Origin: Bifidobacterium polysaccharolyticum
GTDB taxonomy: Bacteria; Actinomycetota; Actinomycetes; Actinomycetales; Bifidobacteriaceae
DNA length: 64,000 nt
Reading direction: 5' to 3'
NCBI RefSeq assembly: GCF_016101585.1
Contig: NZ_JACFQG010000001.1
Location: 744,001 to 808,000, forward strand
Below are positions 26,516 through 36,342 of the stretch, in pieces. Position numbers and translations under genes: made by a program. The notes under the pieces are model-generated. The model worked only from the letters and a program-made list of their open reading frames with translations, was not told where the DNA came from and ran no database searches. Every line of letters starts with the position of its first letter. Positions within the stretch are counted from its first letter, which is position 1.

Positions 26516-27199
26516 ATGTGTGGACGATTCGCGGCCGACCTGGACTACTCCAGCCTGGCCCAACACTACGGTGCCCGGCAAGCTTCGGGACTGCCCGAGC
26601 CCTCCTGGAACATCAGCCCCGGATCGGTCATAGCCCTGGTGGCCCAGGACCGACATGGGCAACGGCACCTGCATCCGGCCCGCTGGAACCTGGTCCCATC
26701 CTGGTCCGAAAGCGACCAGATGGCCTACCCCACCCACAACGCGCGGGTGGAGAGCGCCCTGACCAAGCGGACCTACGCGGACTCGGCCAAAAGTCAGAGG
26801 GCCATCATTCCGGCAAGCGGCTACTACGAGTGGACACCTGACCACCAGCCCTACTACTTCCAGGCCCCCGACGGCCACACGCTGAATATCGCAGGACTCT
26901 ACTCCTGGTGGCGTGCCAGACCTGGCCAACCCTGGCTGCTGACGGCCACCATCCTGACGACGCAAGCCACCCCGGAGGCCGCCCGGGTGCACGACCGGAT
27001 GCCCCTGCTGATCACTGACGAGAGCCTGGACTCATGGCTGGACCCAAGCGTGAACGGCAGGGCGGTTCTGCCCAAGGCTGTGGAACCCGGCCGTCATGCC
27101 TCTGAAGGATTGACCATGCACCCGGTGGCGCCCTTGAAAGGTGACGGTCCGGAGCTGACCGAGGAAATGGCCCTGGACCAGAGGGTCAAGAGAATTTAG
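26516..27199 (+). CDS. SRAP/HMCES-type DNA-protein crosslinking peptidase (YedK family)
   Basis: A 227-residue SOS-response-associated protein that protects abasic sites in single-stranded DNA by covalent linkage through Cys2. The sequence starts MCGRF, with Asn75, Arg77 (HNARVES), Glu105 (SGYYEW) and His159 (VHDRMP) at the known active-site positions. The start is set at 26516 because Cys2 must become N-terminal after Met removal, although an ATG nine bases upstream is in frame. It converges on peptide deformylase, and the two stop codons are 15 bases apart. Confidence 0.95.
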   Translation: MCGRFAADLDYSSLAQHYGARQASGLPEPSWNISPGSVIALVAQDRHGQRHLHPARWNLVPSWSESDQMAYPTHNARVESALTKRTYADSAKSQRAIIPASGYYEWTPDHQPYYFQAPDGHTLNIAGLYSWWRARPGQPWLLTATILTTQATPEAARVHDRMPLLITDESLDSWLDPSVNGRAVLPKAVEPGRHASEGLTMHPVAPLKGDGPELTEEMALDQRVKRI

Positions 27200-27213
27200 A
27201 GGGTTCGCAGGAT

Positions 27214-27867
27214 TCAGATGGTGAAGCCCAGCTCCCTTGCCGCCTCGGTGGGGACCGGGTCGTAGGCCCAATACTCGCTCAGGTTGTCGTCGGAGGACAG
27301 GCTGCGAATCTCGGCCTTGTCGATGTAGACCTCGCCCGACAGATGGTCGGTCTCATGCTGGAAGATGCGGGCCGGCCAGCCGTGCATGCGCTGGCGGTGC
27401 TTGCGCCCGGAACGGTCCTCCCAACTGGCCGTGATGTCCAGCCAGCGCCGCCGAACCGCTTGGAATCCTTCCAGGGACAGACACCCCTCGTAGAAGGCCG
27501 CGGTCTCCTGCCCGATAGGCTCATAGGAGGGGTTGATGATGACCCTGAAGGGCAGTTCGTCGATCTGACGCGGATCATCCTCGTCGTCGCGGACATGATC
27601 CTCTATGACGGCGATTGCCAGGCCCAGGCCCACCTGAGGTGCCGCCAACCCCACGCCCGGTGCCTCAAGCATGGTGGCCCGCATGGCCTTGAGCAGCCTG
27701 TTCAGAGTCTTGGCTGCCAGTTGACCCTTGTAGGGCTTGGCCTGCCGGCGAAGTACGGGCTCGCCCATCTGCACAATAGGCAGGAGCTCTTCTTTGCCGG
27801 CCTCGGCCAGCATGGATTCCACCCGGTGGTTGAGATCGGCGTCGAAGGCCGCCGTTCTGCCGAACAT
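27214..27867 (-). CDS. def: Peptide deformylase
   Basis: A 217-residue metalloenzyme that removes the formyl group from new proteins. The three motifs are present: GVGLAAPQVG (about 70-79), EGCLS (about 127-131) and HETDH (about 170-174), which supply the Cys and two His metal ligands and the catalytic Glu. The N-terminal extension before the first motif is typical of actinobacterial forms. A ribosome binding site AAAGGCGG precedes it. It lies directly downstream of glmM (30 bases), so the two are probably co-transcribed. Confidence 0.96.
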   Translation of the reverse strand: MFGRTAAFDADLNHRVESMLAEAGKEELLPIVQMGEPVLRRQAKPYKGQLAAKTLNRLLKAMRATMLEAPGVGLAAPQVGLGLAIAVIEDHVRDDEDDPRQIDELPFRVIINPSYEPIGQETAAFYEGCLSLEGFQAVRRRWLDITASWEDRSGRKHRQRMHGWPARIFQHETDHLSGEVYIDKAEIRSLSSDDNLSEYWAYDPVPTEAARELGFTI

Positions 27868-27897
27868 GGATGATTCCGCCTTTCCTGGGTCGTCGGT

Positions 27898-29274
27898 TCA
27901 GATGGCCAGCTCGTCGGCCACGACTGAGGCCAGCCGCTGGCAGACCTGGTCGGCCTGCTCCTGGGTGGCCGCCTCGACCATGACCCTGACCAGAGGCTCG
28001 GTGCCCGAGGGCCGCAGCAGGACCCGGCCCGTGCTGCCCAGCATCCGCTCCTCCGCCTCGACCGCATCCTGGACCTTGGCATTGGTGCGGGCCGCGTTCT
28101 TGTCCACACCGGAGACGTTGATCAGCTGCTGGGGCAGCTGCGGGAAGTCGGCGGCCAGCTCCTTGAGGCTCTTGCCCGAGCGCACGACCTCCTTGGCCAG
28201 GGTCAAGGCAGTCAGGGTCCCGTCGCCCGTGGTGGCGAACTCGCGGTTGATGACGTGCCCGGACTGCTCGCCGCCCAGGGTATAGCCTCCGCGCAGCATC
28301 TCCTCAAGGACGTAGCGGTCGCCCACAGCCGTCTGGACGGTGACGATGCCCATCTGCTTCAGGGCCAACTTGAGTCCCAGGTTGCTCATGACGGTGACCA
28401 CCAGGGTGTCGTTGGCCAGCTTGCCCTCACGCTGCTTGGCGCGGGCCAGAATGCCCATGATCTGATCGCCGTTGACCATGGTTCCCTCTTCGTCCACGGC
28501 CAGGCAGCGGTCGGCATCCCCGTCGAAGGCCACGCCCATGACCGCGTCCGAGGCCTTGACCATGGCCTGCAGCTGCTCGGGATGGGTGGAGCCGGCGTGC
28601 TTGTTGATGTTGTATCCGTCAGGCGAGGCGTTGATGACCACCACGTCCGCACCGGCCCGGCGCAGGGCCTCGGGAGCTACCACCGAGGTGGCTCCGTTGG
28701 CGCAGTCGGCCACGATCCGCAGACCGTCCAAGGGCTTGGTTTGGGTCTTGTCAGGGGCCACAGGGGCCACGGCCTCCACCAGATGGTCGATATACATGTT
28801 GGTGGCGGTCACCGTGTCATGGGAGACGCGGCCTACGCCCTCACCCACCGGGCGTTCCCAGTCCTGGCCCAGGACCGATTCGATGTCGTCCTCCTTGGAA
28901 TCCTGGAGCTTGAACCCGCCCCGGGCGAAGAACTTGATGCCGTTGTCCGGCATGGGGTTGTGGGAGGCGGAGATGACCGCCCCCATCTCCACGTTCAGCA
29001 CACTGGTCAGATAGGCGATGCCCGGAGTAGGAATGATGCCCACGTCGATCACGTCGAAACCGCCCGAAGACATGCCGGCAGCCAGGGCCGAGGCCAGGAA
29101 GTCCCCGGAGACCCGGGTGTCGCGGCCGATCAGTGCCCGTCGGCGGCCCGCGGACCGATCCGCACCACGGCCCAGGACCCTGACTGCTGCATCGCCCAGA
29201 TCAAGGGCCAGCTGTGCGGTCAGGTCTCTATTGGCTAAACCGCGTACACCATCGGTACCGAATAATCTGGGCAT
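27898..29274 (-). CDS. glmM: Phosphoglucosamine mutase
   Basis: A 458-residue enzyme that interconverts glucosamine-6-phosphate and glucosamine-1-phosphate for cell-wall UDP-GlcNAc synthesis. It begins MPRLFGTDGVRG. The phosphoserine loop is SASHNP with Ser104, the metal loop is DGDADR, and the sugar-binding loop is GGEQSGH. The C-terminal phosphate loop is RPSGTEPLVRVMVE. A GGAGGAG ribosome binding site precedes it. The deformylase gene follows 30 bases downstream. Length is normal. Confidence 0.97.
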   Translation of the reverse strand: MPRLFGTDGVRGLANRDLTAQLALDLGDAAVRVLGRGADRSAGRRRALIGRDTRVSGDFLASALAAGMSSGGFDVIDVGIIPTPGIAYLTSVLNVEMGAVISASHNPMPDNGIKFFARGGFKLQDSKEDDIESVLGQDWERPVGEGVGRVSHDTVTATNMYIDHLVEAVAPVAPDKTQTKPLDGLRIVADCANGATSVVAPEALRRAGADVVVINASPDGYNINKHAGSTHPEQLQAMVKASDAVMGVAFDGDADRCLAVDEEGTMVNGDQIMGILARAKQREGKLANDTLVVTVMSNLGLKLALKQMGIVTVQTAVGDRYVLEEMLRGGYTLGGEQSGHVINREFATTGDGTLTALTLAKEVVRSGKSLKELAADFPQLPQQLINVSGVDKNAARTNAKVQDAVEAEERMLGSTGRVLLRPSGTEPLVRVMVEAATQEQADQVCQRLASVVADELAI

Positions 29275-29372
29275 TTGCTCTCCTCCGAACGTACCATCCT
29301 GCGTGCAGACAACAGATTCATTATGGCCCCGCCCCTGACCCGTCGCTACTTGGGCCGGGGCGGGCAGAATAC

Positions 29373-31988
29373 TCAGCGCAGACGCTCGTTGTATTCGCGG
29401 ACCTTGAGTATGCGTCTGGAGGACTCCGTGTTCTGGATGATCATCCCACGCAGGGCCTTGGGTGCCTCAGCATGGTCGGCCAGCCAGGCATCGCCCGCCT
29501 TGACCAGGGCGGCCGGGTCGGCCTTGGTCGGGTAGAGTCCGCCCGCCGACAGGGGGTTGAGCAGGGTCTCCGCGATGTGGAAGGTCTTCTGGGTCCAGAC
29601 CTCGTCCACGGCTGCGAAGAAGCGGTCCACGTAGGGCGCGAAGAGCTCCTGGTCCCCTGAACCGGAGAAGCCGTCGGCCAGGGCCTCGATCTGCGAATTG
29701 GTCAGATCCTCATTGTGCAGAGCCTGATCCCAGGCCCAGGCCTTGGCCTCGGAAGTCGGACGTGCAGCCCGGGCTCCCATGGCGAACTCGCGGTTCTCCG
29801 TGGTGTCTTTCGCGGCCAGCTCCCGGTCGATCTCGCCGTCAGCCAGCAGGTCGTGGGCAGACAAGGCGTGGATGATCAGCCAGCGGGTGTTGTTGTCGAC
29901 GGTCAGCCCCTCCAGCTTCAGGTCGCCGCTCAGCAGACCCCGGGCGTGGTCCTCGAAGTCGGCGTCGTCTCCGTAGCCCAGGTAGGCGCGGACCAGCTGG
30001 AACTGCTCGTCCGAACCGGGTTGGGCCTTCATGGCCAGATCCCAGAGCGTGCTGGCCACCAGCTGCAGCATGGGCTGACGGCGACGGGAGGCGGTGAAGT
30101 GGTGGGCGGCCGTGGAGATCTGAGACAGGGCGTAGCGGAAGGTGGTGGACTGGTGCTCGGTGGCCAGTGCCTTCAAGCTCAGGCTAATGAAGCGCTCAGC
30201 AGGGAACTGCGCATCCCTGGTCATGTCCCAAAGGCTGAGCCAGACCACGGCCCGGGCCAGACGGTCCTCGATCCGGTACAGGTTCTGCGTGGCATACTCC
30301 AGAGAATCCTGATCCAGACGCAGCTTGGCGTAGGTCAGGTCGTCGTCGTTGATCAGAATCAGGGCCGGACGCTTCTTGCCGACGACCTGGGGCACTTCGG
30401 CTCCCTGGCCGTCCAGATCCAGCTCGAACCGGTCTGTACGCACCACCTTGCCGGACTGGTCCTCGTCATAGAAGCCCACAGCCAGGCGGTGAGGACGCAG
30501 GACCGGATGCTCCTCGGGGGCGGTCTGGTCAATCCGCATGGCGGTGATGGTCCCCTGCTCGTCGGTCTGCACCTGGCTGGTCAGCGTGGTGATGCCGGCC
30601 TCCTCAAGCCAAAGACGGGACCAGTTGCCAAGGTCGCGGCCGCTGGTCTTCTCCAGCTCGGTCAGCAGATCCTTCAGGGTGGCGTTGCCGTGGGCATGGG
30701 CCGTCAGATAGTTGTGGATGCCCTGGAAAAAGCGATCACGGCCCACGTAGGCGACCAGCTGCTTCAGCACGGAACCGCCCTTGGCGTAGGTGATGCCATC
30801 GAAGTTGACCTCGGTGTCATGCAGGTCGCGGATGGGGGCCACCACGGGGTGGGTGGTGGGCAGCTGGTCCTCGGTCAGGGCCCAGCTCTTCTCGCCGGAG
30901 CAGAAGGTGGCCCAGTCGTCGGTCCACTCAGTGGCCTCGGCGGTGGCCAGGGTCGACATGAACTCGGCGAAGGACTCGTTCAGCCACAGATCGTTCCACC
31001 ACTTCATGGTCACCAGGTCGCCGAACCACATGTGGGCCAGCTCGTGCAGGACGGTCTCCACGCGGCGGTTGATCTGGGCCCCGGTGGCCTTGGACTCGAA
31101 GACGTAGGAATCACGGAAGGTGACCAGGCCGATGTTCTCCATGGCGCCCGCGTTGTATTCGGGCACGAAGATCTGGTCGTACTTAGCCCAGGGGAAGGGC
31201 AGGTCCCAGGTCTTGGCGTAGAAGGCGAAGCCCTTCTTGGTCACATCGAAGAGGTATTCGGCATCCCCGTCCAGGGAGTCCTTCAGCGCCTGGCGGCAGT
31301 ATAGGCCCATGGGGATGGTCCGGCCGTCCTCGTTATGGTACTCGCTGGTCCAACGGGCGTAGGGTCCGGCGGCGAAAGCGGTCAGGTAGGAGCTCATGAC
31401 CGGGGTGGTTTGGAAGACCCAACGGGTCACGCCCTCGGTACGGCCGTTCTCCAGGGTTCCCTCGGCGGTGCGGCTGTCCAGGGCCTGATGGGAGGCGGGA
31501 GGCATGTTGGACAGAACCGTCCAGGATGCGGGGGCATCCACGGTGAAGTCGAAGACGGCCTTGATGTCCGGCTGGTCGAAGACCGCATAGACCCGGCGGG
31601 CGTCGGGTACCTCGAACTGGGAGTATAGGTAAACGTTGCCATCCGAGGGATCCACGCTGCGATGCAGACCCTCGCCTGTGCGCGAATACCGGCAGAGGGC
31701 CTCCACCCGCAGCTGGTTGTGCTCGCTCAGGTCGGTAAGCTCAATCCGGTCGTCCCTGAAGGCCAGGGCCGGGTCCAGACGCCGGCCGTTCAGCTCGATC
31801 AGGCTGACCTGGTCGGCAATCAGATCCACAAAGGTGGACTCCCCCGGCCGGGCATCAAAGTCGATCAGGGCGGTAGAGGGGAAGGTTGCAGGCCCCTTGG
31901 TCAGGTCCAGATTGACCTTGTAGCTGACATTGGATACGACGACGGCTCGCTCTTCGGCTTCCACACGAGTCAGATTGGCTCCGGGCAT
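29373..31988 (-). CDS. pepN: Aminopeptidase N (M1 family)
   Basis: An 871-residue cytosolic zinc aminopeptidase. The substrate-binding GAMEN motif lies at about 281-285, and the zinc motif HELAH at 315-319 with the distant Glu in NES about 20 residues later. The C-terminal half matches the ERAP1-like helical domain of M1 enzymes. The start at 31988 (MPGANLTR) follows GAAAGGA and is preferred to an in-frame ATG 90 bases upstream. It releases N-terminal amino acids from peptides, which suits an organism that uses peptides as nitrogen source. It has no operon partner; glmM lies downstream after a 98-base gap. Confidence 0.95.
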   Translation of the reverse strand: MPGANLTRVEAEERAVVVSNVSYKVNLDLTKGPATFPSTALIDFDARPGESTFVDLIADQVSLIELNGRRLDPALAFRDDRIELTDLSEHNQLRVEALCRYSRTGEGLHRSVDPSDGNVYLYSQFEVPDARRVYAVFDQPDIKAVFDFTVDAPASWTVLSNMPPASHQALDSRTAEGTLENGRTEGVTRWVFQTTPVMSSYLTAFAAGPYARWTSEYHNEDGRTIPMGLYCRQALKDSLDGDAEYLFDVTKKGFAFYAKTWDLPFPWAKYDQIFVPEYNAGAMENIGLVTFRDSYVFESKATGAQINRRVETVLHELAHMWFGDLVTMKWWNDLWLNESFAEFMSTLATAEATEWTDDWATFCSGEKSWALTEDQLPTTHPVVAPIRDLHDTEVNFDGITYAKGGSVLKQLVAYVGRDRFFQGIHNYLTAHAHGNATLKDLLTELEKTSGRDLGNWSRLWLEEAGITTLTSQVQTDEQGTITAMRIDQTAPEEHPVLRPHRLAVGFYDEDQSGKVVRTDRFELDLDGQGAEVPQVVGKKRPALILINDDDLTYAKLRLDQDSLEYATQNLYRIEDRLARAVVWLSLWDMTRDAQFPAERFISLSLKALATEHQSTTFRYALSQISTAAHHFTASRRRQPMLQLVASTLWDLAMKAQPGSDEQFQLVRAYLGYGDDADFEDHARGLLSGDLKLEGLTVDNNTRWLIIHALSAHDLLADGEIDRELAAKDTTENREFAMGARAARPTSEAKAWAWDQALHNEDLTNSQIEALADGFSGSGDQELFAPYVDRFFAAVDEVWTQKTFHIAETLLNPLSAGGLYPTKADPAALVKAGDAWLADHAEAPKALRGMIIQNTESSRRILKVREYNERLR

Positions 31989-32201
31989 GAATTTCCTTTC
32001 GCGCATGGATGTCGGTGCCCCCACCGGCATCGGCATAGGTCCTGTATGGATATGGCATGTCAAGTCTAATGCGGACACCAGTCGACGGGCCAGCGGGACG
32101 GTTTCCCTCTTTTCTCACGGCGCAGTCCGGACGGGAATAGTCAGGCCTCCAGGCGGTTGTTCATGGTCCATGCTTTATGAGTCTGGCGGAAAGGGAGCGT
32201 C

Positions 32202-32960
32202 ATGCAGGTCCGGACCGGGTTTACCACACAGCAGCTCAACATGCTCTGCCAGTACTCCTACGGGATCGGTCGAGGGGACGTCAAGACCCGGCCGGGCCTG
32301 CACTGGTTCGAGGATCCGACCCTGGGCAGCTACTGGGTGCTGCGCTCACGCTACTGCCCCGAAAACGGCTTCGAGGGGATGATTGCCGCCCAGAACATGG
32401 AGAACGGTCCGGACTATGCCCATTTGGTCGTGGTCTATGCAGGCACCAACCTGCGCGACGACCCTCGCCACGACATCCATGCCGCGCTGACCTGCTTCCT
32501 GCCACCGCTGAATGGGGAGCCGGGACAGACACAGCAGGCAGGCATCCTGGCCAGGCAAGCGCTTGACCTGGCCCGACACAAGGCGGGAACCGACCGCGGG
32601 GTGCTTTTTACCGGACATAGTCTGGGCGGAGGCCTGGCTCTGATCCAGGCGGCCGAGCAGGACCTGCCCGCCCGGGTCTTCTGCGCCGCCGACCCCTGGC
32701 GGGTGCTGGGCCAGGAGCAGCGTAAGCGGGTGGCCCGCCATTACGGGGACGGCAAGTTCCTGGACTACCGTCTGGGCAACGACAGGGTGACCGGGACTGC
32801 CAACCGTCTGCTGAGCGGACAGGCTGACCGCAGCGCCTGTGTGGTTTGGTGCGGCAAGGGACCCAGCAGGTTCGGACATTGGCTGGGCGACTTCGACTTC
32901 GACCAGGGCGGCGAGGTCCTGGTCGAAACTCCCATCACTTTGGCCGAATACCCGCGGTAA
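32202..32960 (+). CDS. Lipase-class-3-like alpha/beta hydrolase
   Basis: A 252-residue protein with the nucleophile elbow GHSLGGG (Ser140), flanked by VLFTGHS and a following helix as in class 3 lipases. Asp178 (FCAADPW) is a plausible triad acid. Near the N-terminus LVVVYAGTNLRDD resembles the lipase-3 strand before the oxyanion region. There is no signal peptide. A ribosome binding site AAAGGGAG precedes the ATG. It is divergent from pepN. The substrate is unknown; it could also be a general esterase or a DUF2974-like protein. Confidence 0.7.
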   Translation: MQVRTGFTTQQLNMLCQYSYGIGRGDVKTRPGLHWFEDPTLGSYWVLRSRYCPENGFEGMIAAQNMENGPDYAHLVVVYAGTNLRDDPRHDIHAALTCFLPPLNGEPGQTQQAGILARQALDLARHKAGTDRGVLFTGHSLGGGLALIQAAEQDLPARVFCAADPWRVLGQEQRKRVARHYGDGKFLDYRLGNDRVTGTANRLLSGQADRSACVVWCGKGPSRFGHWLGDFDFDQGGEVLVETPITLAEYPR

Positions 32961-33085
32961 CGTGGGAATTGGGCAGTCTCCAACGAGAGAGCGTCACCCG
33001 CCCGCAGGGATATCATGTTGGGTATTCAACTTCGTTCGTGCAGGGTCTTACACGCATATCAGAGAGGATATGCGATCTGAAAGCA

Positions 33086-33390
33086 ATGATGTACTACGGC
33101 AAGGAAGTTGTACGTCTAAAGGACGTGCCCGAGCCTGAGCGCAAGCCGGGAACCATCAAGATTCATCCCGCCTTCACCGGCATCTGCGGTTCCAATGTTC
33201 ATCTTTACTATGGCGGAGCCGTAAACGGGAGCGGGAATTCGCCCGACCATCCCCATCCGCTGACGTGAGAGACCCTACCGGTGGTCTTCGGCCGCGAGAT
33301 CTCGGGTACCGTCGAGGACATCGTGGATAAGGGCTTCCGCCAGCTGCGTGAGGACACGGGAACCACGTCAAGGTCATCGTGAGCATGTAA
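33086..33390 (+). pseudogene. Remnant of a 2,3-butanediol dehydrogenase-type Zn alcohol dehydrogenase
   Basis: The N-terminal part is clear: MMYYGKEVVRLKDVPEPERKPGTIKI and TGICGSNVH, then HPLT. There an in-frame TGA (33266-33268) stands where the family has Gly. The next residues, ETLPVVFGREISGTV, continue the same protein. Then the sequence jumps straight to a C-terminal tail (DKGFRQLREDTGNHVKVIVSM, stop at 33390) after a frame change. More than 200 central residues are missing. It is thus a decayed gene with a nonsense mutation, a large deletion and a frameshift. Confidence 0.85.
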
Positions 33391-33414
33391 GCGCTGCTGT
33401 CTACTGATAAAACT

Positions 33415-33452
33415 GAAGGCTCCGGTCGCCCAGATGGACGGCCGGAGCCTTC
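33415..33452. terminator. Strong hairpin terminator downstream of RNase J gene
   Basis: Arms GAAGGCTCCGG (33415-33425) and CCGGAGCCTTC (33442-33452) form an 11-bp stem. It can end both the minus-strand rnj run and the decayed plus-strand gene. Confidence 0.75.
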
Positions 33453-33476
33453 GGTATCAGTTGCAGGAAACGATGG

Positions 33477-35351
33477 TCAGTCCTGTGACTGCACGTCGGT
33501 GGCGATGTCGGCCACCACAGGCACGATCATGGGCCGACGGTGCAGCTTGCGTGAGATCCAGCCGCCCAGGGTGCGGCGCATCATCTGCTGGAGCTGGTAG
33601 GTGCCGGTGGTTCCCTTGGACATGGCATCCTCAAGCTGATCAATTATCTGGGCGTTGATGGACTTGAACTCGCTCTCATCCTCGGCCACGGCGTTCAGAT
33701 AGAGCTTGGGGCCCGAGACGACCTTGCTGGTCTCGGTGTCGACCACGGCGAAGGCGGAGACGAAGCCCTCGGTGCCCAGAATCCGGCGCTGCTCAAGCTC
33801 GTCGTCGGTCAGCTGACCAACGGAGTCGCCGTCCACATAGACGTAACCGCAGGGCACGGACCCGACCACGGCGGCCTGGCCATGGTAGAGGTCCACCACA
33901 TCGCCATCCTCGGCCAGGACCACGTTCTGCGGATCTACACCGGTCTTGACGGCGATCAGGCCGTTGGCCACCAGGTGCCGGTTCTCGCCGTGGATGGGCA
34001 TGGCGCACTTGGGCTGCACGATGTTGTAGAAGTGCAACAGTTCGCCCTCGTCGGAGTGGCCGGAGACGTGGATGGCCGCGTTGTCGCGGTTGACCACCTT
34101 GGCACCCAGACGCACCAGCTTGTTGATGACCTTGTAGACCTCGTGCTCGTTGCCGGGGATCAGCGAGCTGGCCAGGATGACCGTGTCGAACTCGTTGATG
34201 GTGATGTCGCGGTGGGTCCCGTCGGCGATGCGGCCCAGAGCCGCCATGGGCTCGCCCTGGGATCCGGTGCACATGTAGACGATCTTCTCATCGGGGATGC
34301 TGTGGGCGTCCTTGAGGTCGACCACGGTGTCCTCGGGCAGGTGCAGGTAGCCCAGGTCGGAGGCAATGGACATGTTGCGGACCATGGACCGGCCGGCGAA
34401 GACCACCTTTCGGCCGAACTTGTGAGCGGCATCGACCACCTGCTGCACCCGGTGGACGTGGCTGGAGAAAGAGGCCACGATGATCTTGCGCTGGGCCTCG
34501 GCGAAGGCCTTGTCCAGGGCGGGGGCAATGGAGATCTCGGGCTTGACGAAGCCGGGGACCTCGGCGTTGGTGGAATCGACCATGAGCAGGTCCACGCCGG
34601 ACTCGCCAAGCTTGGCGAACTCGCGCAGATCGGTCAGACGGTGATCCAGAGGCAGCGGGTCGATCTTCATGTCGCCGGTGTCGATGATGTGGCCTGCCGG
34701 GGTGCGCACGGAGACGGCCAAAGCATCGGGAATGGAGTGGGTGACAGCCACGAACTCCAGGTTGAAGGGGCCTACCTTGAGCTTGTCGCGGCCCTTGACT
34801 TCAACCTTGGTGGGCTTGAGATGGTGTTCCTCGCACTTGGCGTCGACGAATCCCAGGGTCAGCCTGGATCCGATCAGGGGGATGTCCGGACGCAACTTGA
34901 GCAAGTAGGGCACACCGCCGATATGGTCCTCATGCCCGTGGGTCAGCACCAAGGCGTCCACCTGGTCCAGCTTGTCCTTGATGTAGCTGAAGTCAGGCAG
35001 AATCAGGTCTACGCCCGGCTGCTCCTCCTCGGGGAAGAGCACGCCGCAGTCGATCAGCAGGATGTGACCGTTGTACTCGATCACATTCATGTTGCGGCCG
35101 ATTTCGCCCAGGCCACCCAGGGGAACGATGCGCATGGAGCCCTTGCGATACTTGGGGGGTGCTACCAGATGCTGCTCGGTCTGGGTGCCCTTGCCACGGG
35201 CGATGGCGCCGTTGCGACGGTTGCGGGATTCGCCCCGGAACCTGCTTGACCCCTGCTTGCCATTCTTGGAGGAGGACCGACGACTTCTGCTCTTGCCGGT
35301 CGTGTTTGATTCTTCTTGTTTTCTTGCCATAGTCACTTGTGTTTCTATCAT
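33477..35351 (-). CDS. rnj: Ribonuclease J
   Basis: A 624-residue metallo-beta-lactamase/beta-CASP ribonuclease for mRNA decay and rRNA processing. The zinc motif HGHEDH is at residues 138-143. Family landmarks LGGLGEIGRNM, DTGDMKID and HVSGHSDEGEL are present. The first 70 residues are basic and low-complexity, as in other actinobacterial RNases J. Two starts are possible: 35351 (behind AGGGG) or 35330 (MARKQEE). It follows dapA at 45 bases, an arrangement also seen in mycobacteria. Confidence 0.95.
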   Translation of the reverse strand: MIETQVTMARKQEESNTTGKSRSRRSSSKNGKQGSSRFRGESRNRRNGAIARGKGTQTEQHLVAPPKYRKGSMRIVPLGGLGEIGRNMNVIEYNGHILLIDCGVLFPEEEQPGVDLILPDFSYIKDKLDQVDALVLTHGHEDHIGGVPYLLKLRPDIPLIGSRLTLGFVDAKCEEHHLKPTKVEVKGRDKLKVGPFNLEFVAVTHSIPDALAVSVRTPAGHIIDTGDMKIDPLPLDHRLTDLREFAKLGESGVDLLMVDSTNAEVPGFVKPEISIAPALDKAFAEAQRKIIVASFSSHVHRVQQVVDAAHKFGRKVVFAGRSMVRNMSIASDLGYLHLPEDTVVDLKDAHSIPDEKIVYMCTGSQGEPMAALGRIADGTHRDITINEFDTVILASSLIPGNEHEVYKVINKLVRLGAKVVNRDNAAIHVSGHSDEGELLHFYNIVQPKCAMPIHGENRHLVANGLIAVKTGVDPQNVVLAEDGDVVDLYHGQAAVVGSVPCGYVYVDGDSVGQLTDDELEQRRILGTEGFVSAFAVVDTETSKVVSGPKLYLNAVAEDESEFKSINAQIIDQLEDAMSKGTTGTYQLQQMMRRTLGGWISRKLHRRPMIVPVVADIATDVQSQD

Positions 35352-35396
35352 CTGTGCCCCTGCCTATACAGGGGCGACGTCGCTTTGAGGACTGAT

Positions 35397-36302
35397 TCAG
35401 ATCAGCCCGGCAGCCTTCATGCCCTTGCGGGCAAGAGCCACCTGGTCCTCATCGGGACCCAGATTGGGCAGCCTCATGGCCGTCTGGTCCAGTCTGCCGG
35501 CCGCTTTCAGAGCGGCCTTGGCCATGACGGCCTGCTGCCCTTGGCCGTTCAGAGCCTGGACCAGCGGGTCCAGACGCACGGCCAGATCCCTTGCGCCATC
35601 CAAGTCGCCAGCATCGAAGTCGTCAGCCAGACGCTTCATGGGTCCGGATGCCACATGAGCAATGACCGAGATGATGCCGACCGCGCCCAGGGCCAGGAAG
35701 GGCAGATAGAGCCCGTCGTCGCCTGAATACCAGGTCAGGCCGGTCTCCTCGCGCTTGCGGGTCATGGAGGCCAGGTCGCCCGTGGCATCCTTGACGGCTG
35801 TGATCCCATCCAGCTCTGCCAGCCGCCGGTAGGTGTCCAGCTCGATGTGTAGCCCGGTCCGTCCGGGCACATCGTAAAGAATGATCGGTCGCTGAGCCGA
35901 CTGGCATACCGAACGGAAGTGGGCCACCACCCCATCCTGGGAGGGCCGCGAGTAGTAGGGCATGACCACCAGCAGGGCATCGGCCCCGGCCTCCTGGGTC
36001 ATCTCCACCATGCGTACCGTGTGCGCCGTGTCGTTGGATCCCGCTCCGGAGATGACGGGCACATCGACGGCATCCTTGACGGCCCTGACCAGGTTGACCT
36101 TCTCCTCCATGTGGGTGACGGGAGACTCGCCTGTTGTGCCGTTGACCAGGATGCCGTCGGCCCCATCGGCCACCAGGGTGCGGGCCAGATTGGCGGCAGC
36201 CTCATAATCCACGGATCCGTCCTTATTCATAGGCGTGATCATGGCGGGGATCACCCGTCCGAAGGGTGCAGGAGGAAGCAGATGGGTAACGGTCTCGGTC
36301 AT
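35397..36302 (-). CDS. dapA: 4-hydroxy-tetrahydrodipicolinate synthase
   Basis: A 301-residue class I aldolase-type enzyme condensing pyruvate and aspartate semialdehyde in lysine and diaminopimelate synthesis. GTTGES at 55-60, the catalytic Tyr143 (YDVPGRTG) and the Schiff-base Lys171 (AVKDATGD) are all present. It lies between dapB (40 bases upstream) and rnj, all on the minus strand, so the pathway genes are probably co-transcribed. Length is normal. Confidence 0.97.
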   Translation of the reverse strand: MTETVTHLLPPAPFGRVIPAMITPMNKDGSVDYEAAANLARTLVADGADGILVNGTTGESPVTHMEEKVNLVRAVKDAVDVPVISGAGSNDTAHTVRMVEMTQEAGADALLVVMPYYSRPSQDGVVAHFRSVCQSAQRPIILYDVPGRTGLHIELDTYRRLAELDGITAVKDATGDLASMTRKREETGLTWYSGDDGLYLPFLALGAVGIISVIAHVASGPMKRLADDFDAGDLDGARDLAVRLDPLVQALNGQGQQAVMAKAALKAAGRLDQTAMRLPNLGPDEDQVALARKGMKAAGLI

Positions 36303-36342
36303 ATCTTCACGCTACTTGCAGATGGGGACGCTCTTGCGGATA

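Noticed and set aside
29715-31304. 529-codon plus-strand open frame
   Set aside because: It is antisense to pepN, whose motifs are all intact; the frame is a shadow of GC-rich codon use.
33882-35249. 455-codon plus-strand open frame
   Set aside because: Antisense to RNase J; translation is low-complexity (V, D, G, H rich) without motifs.
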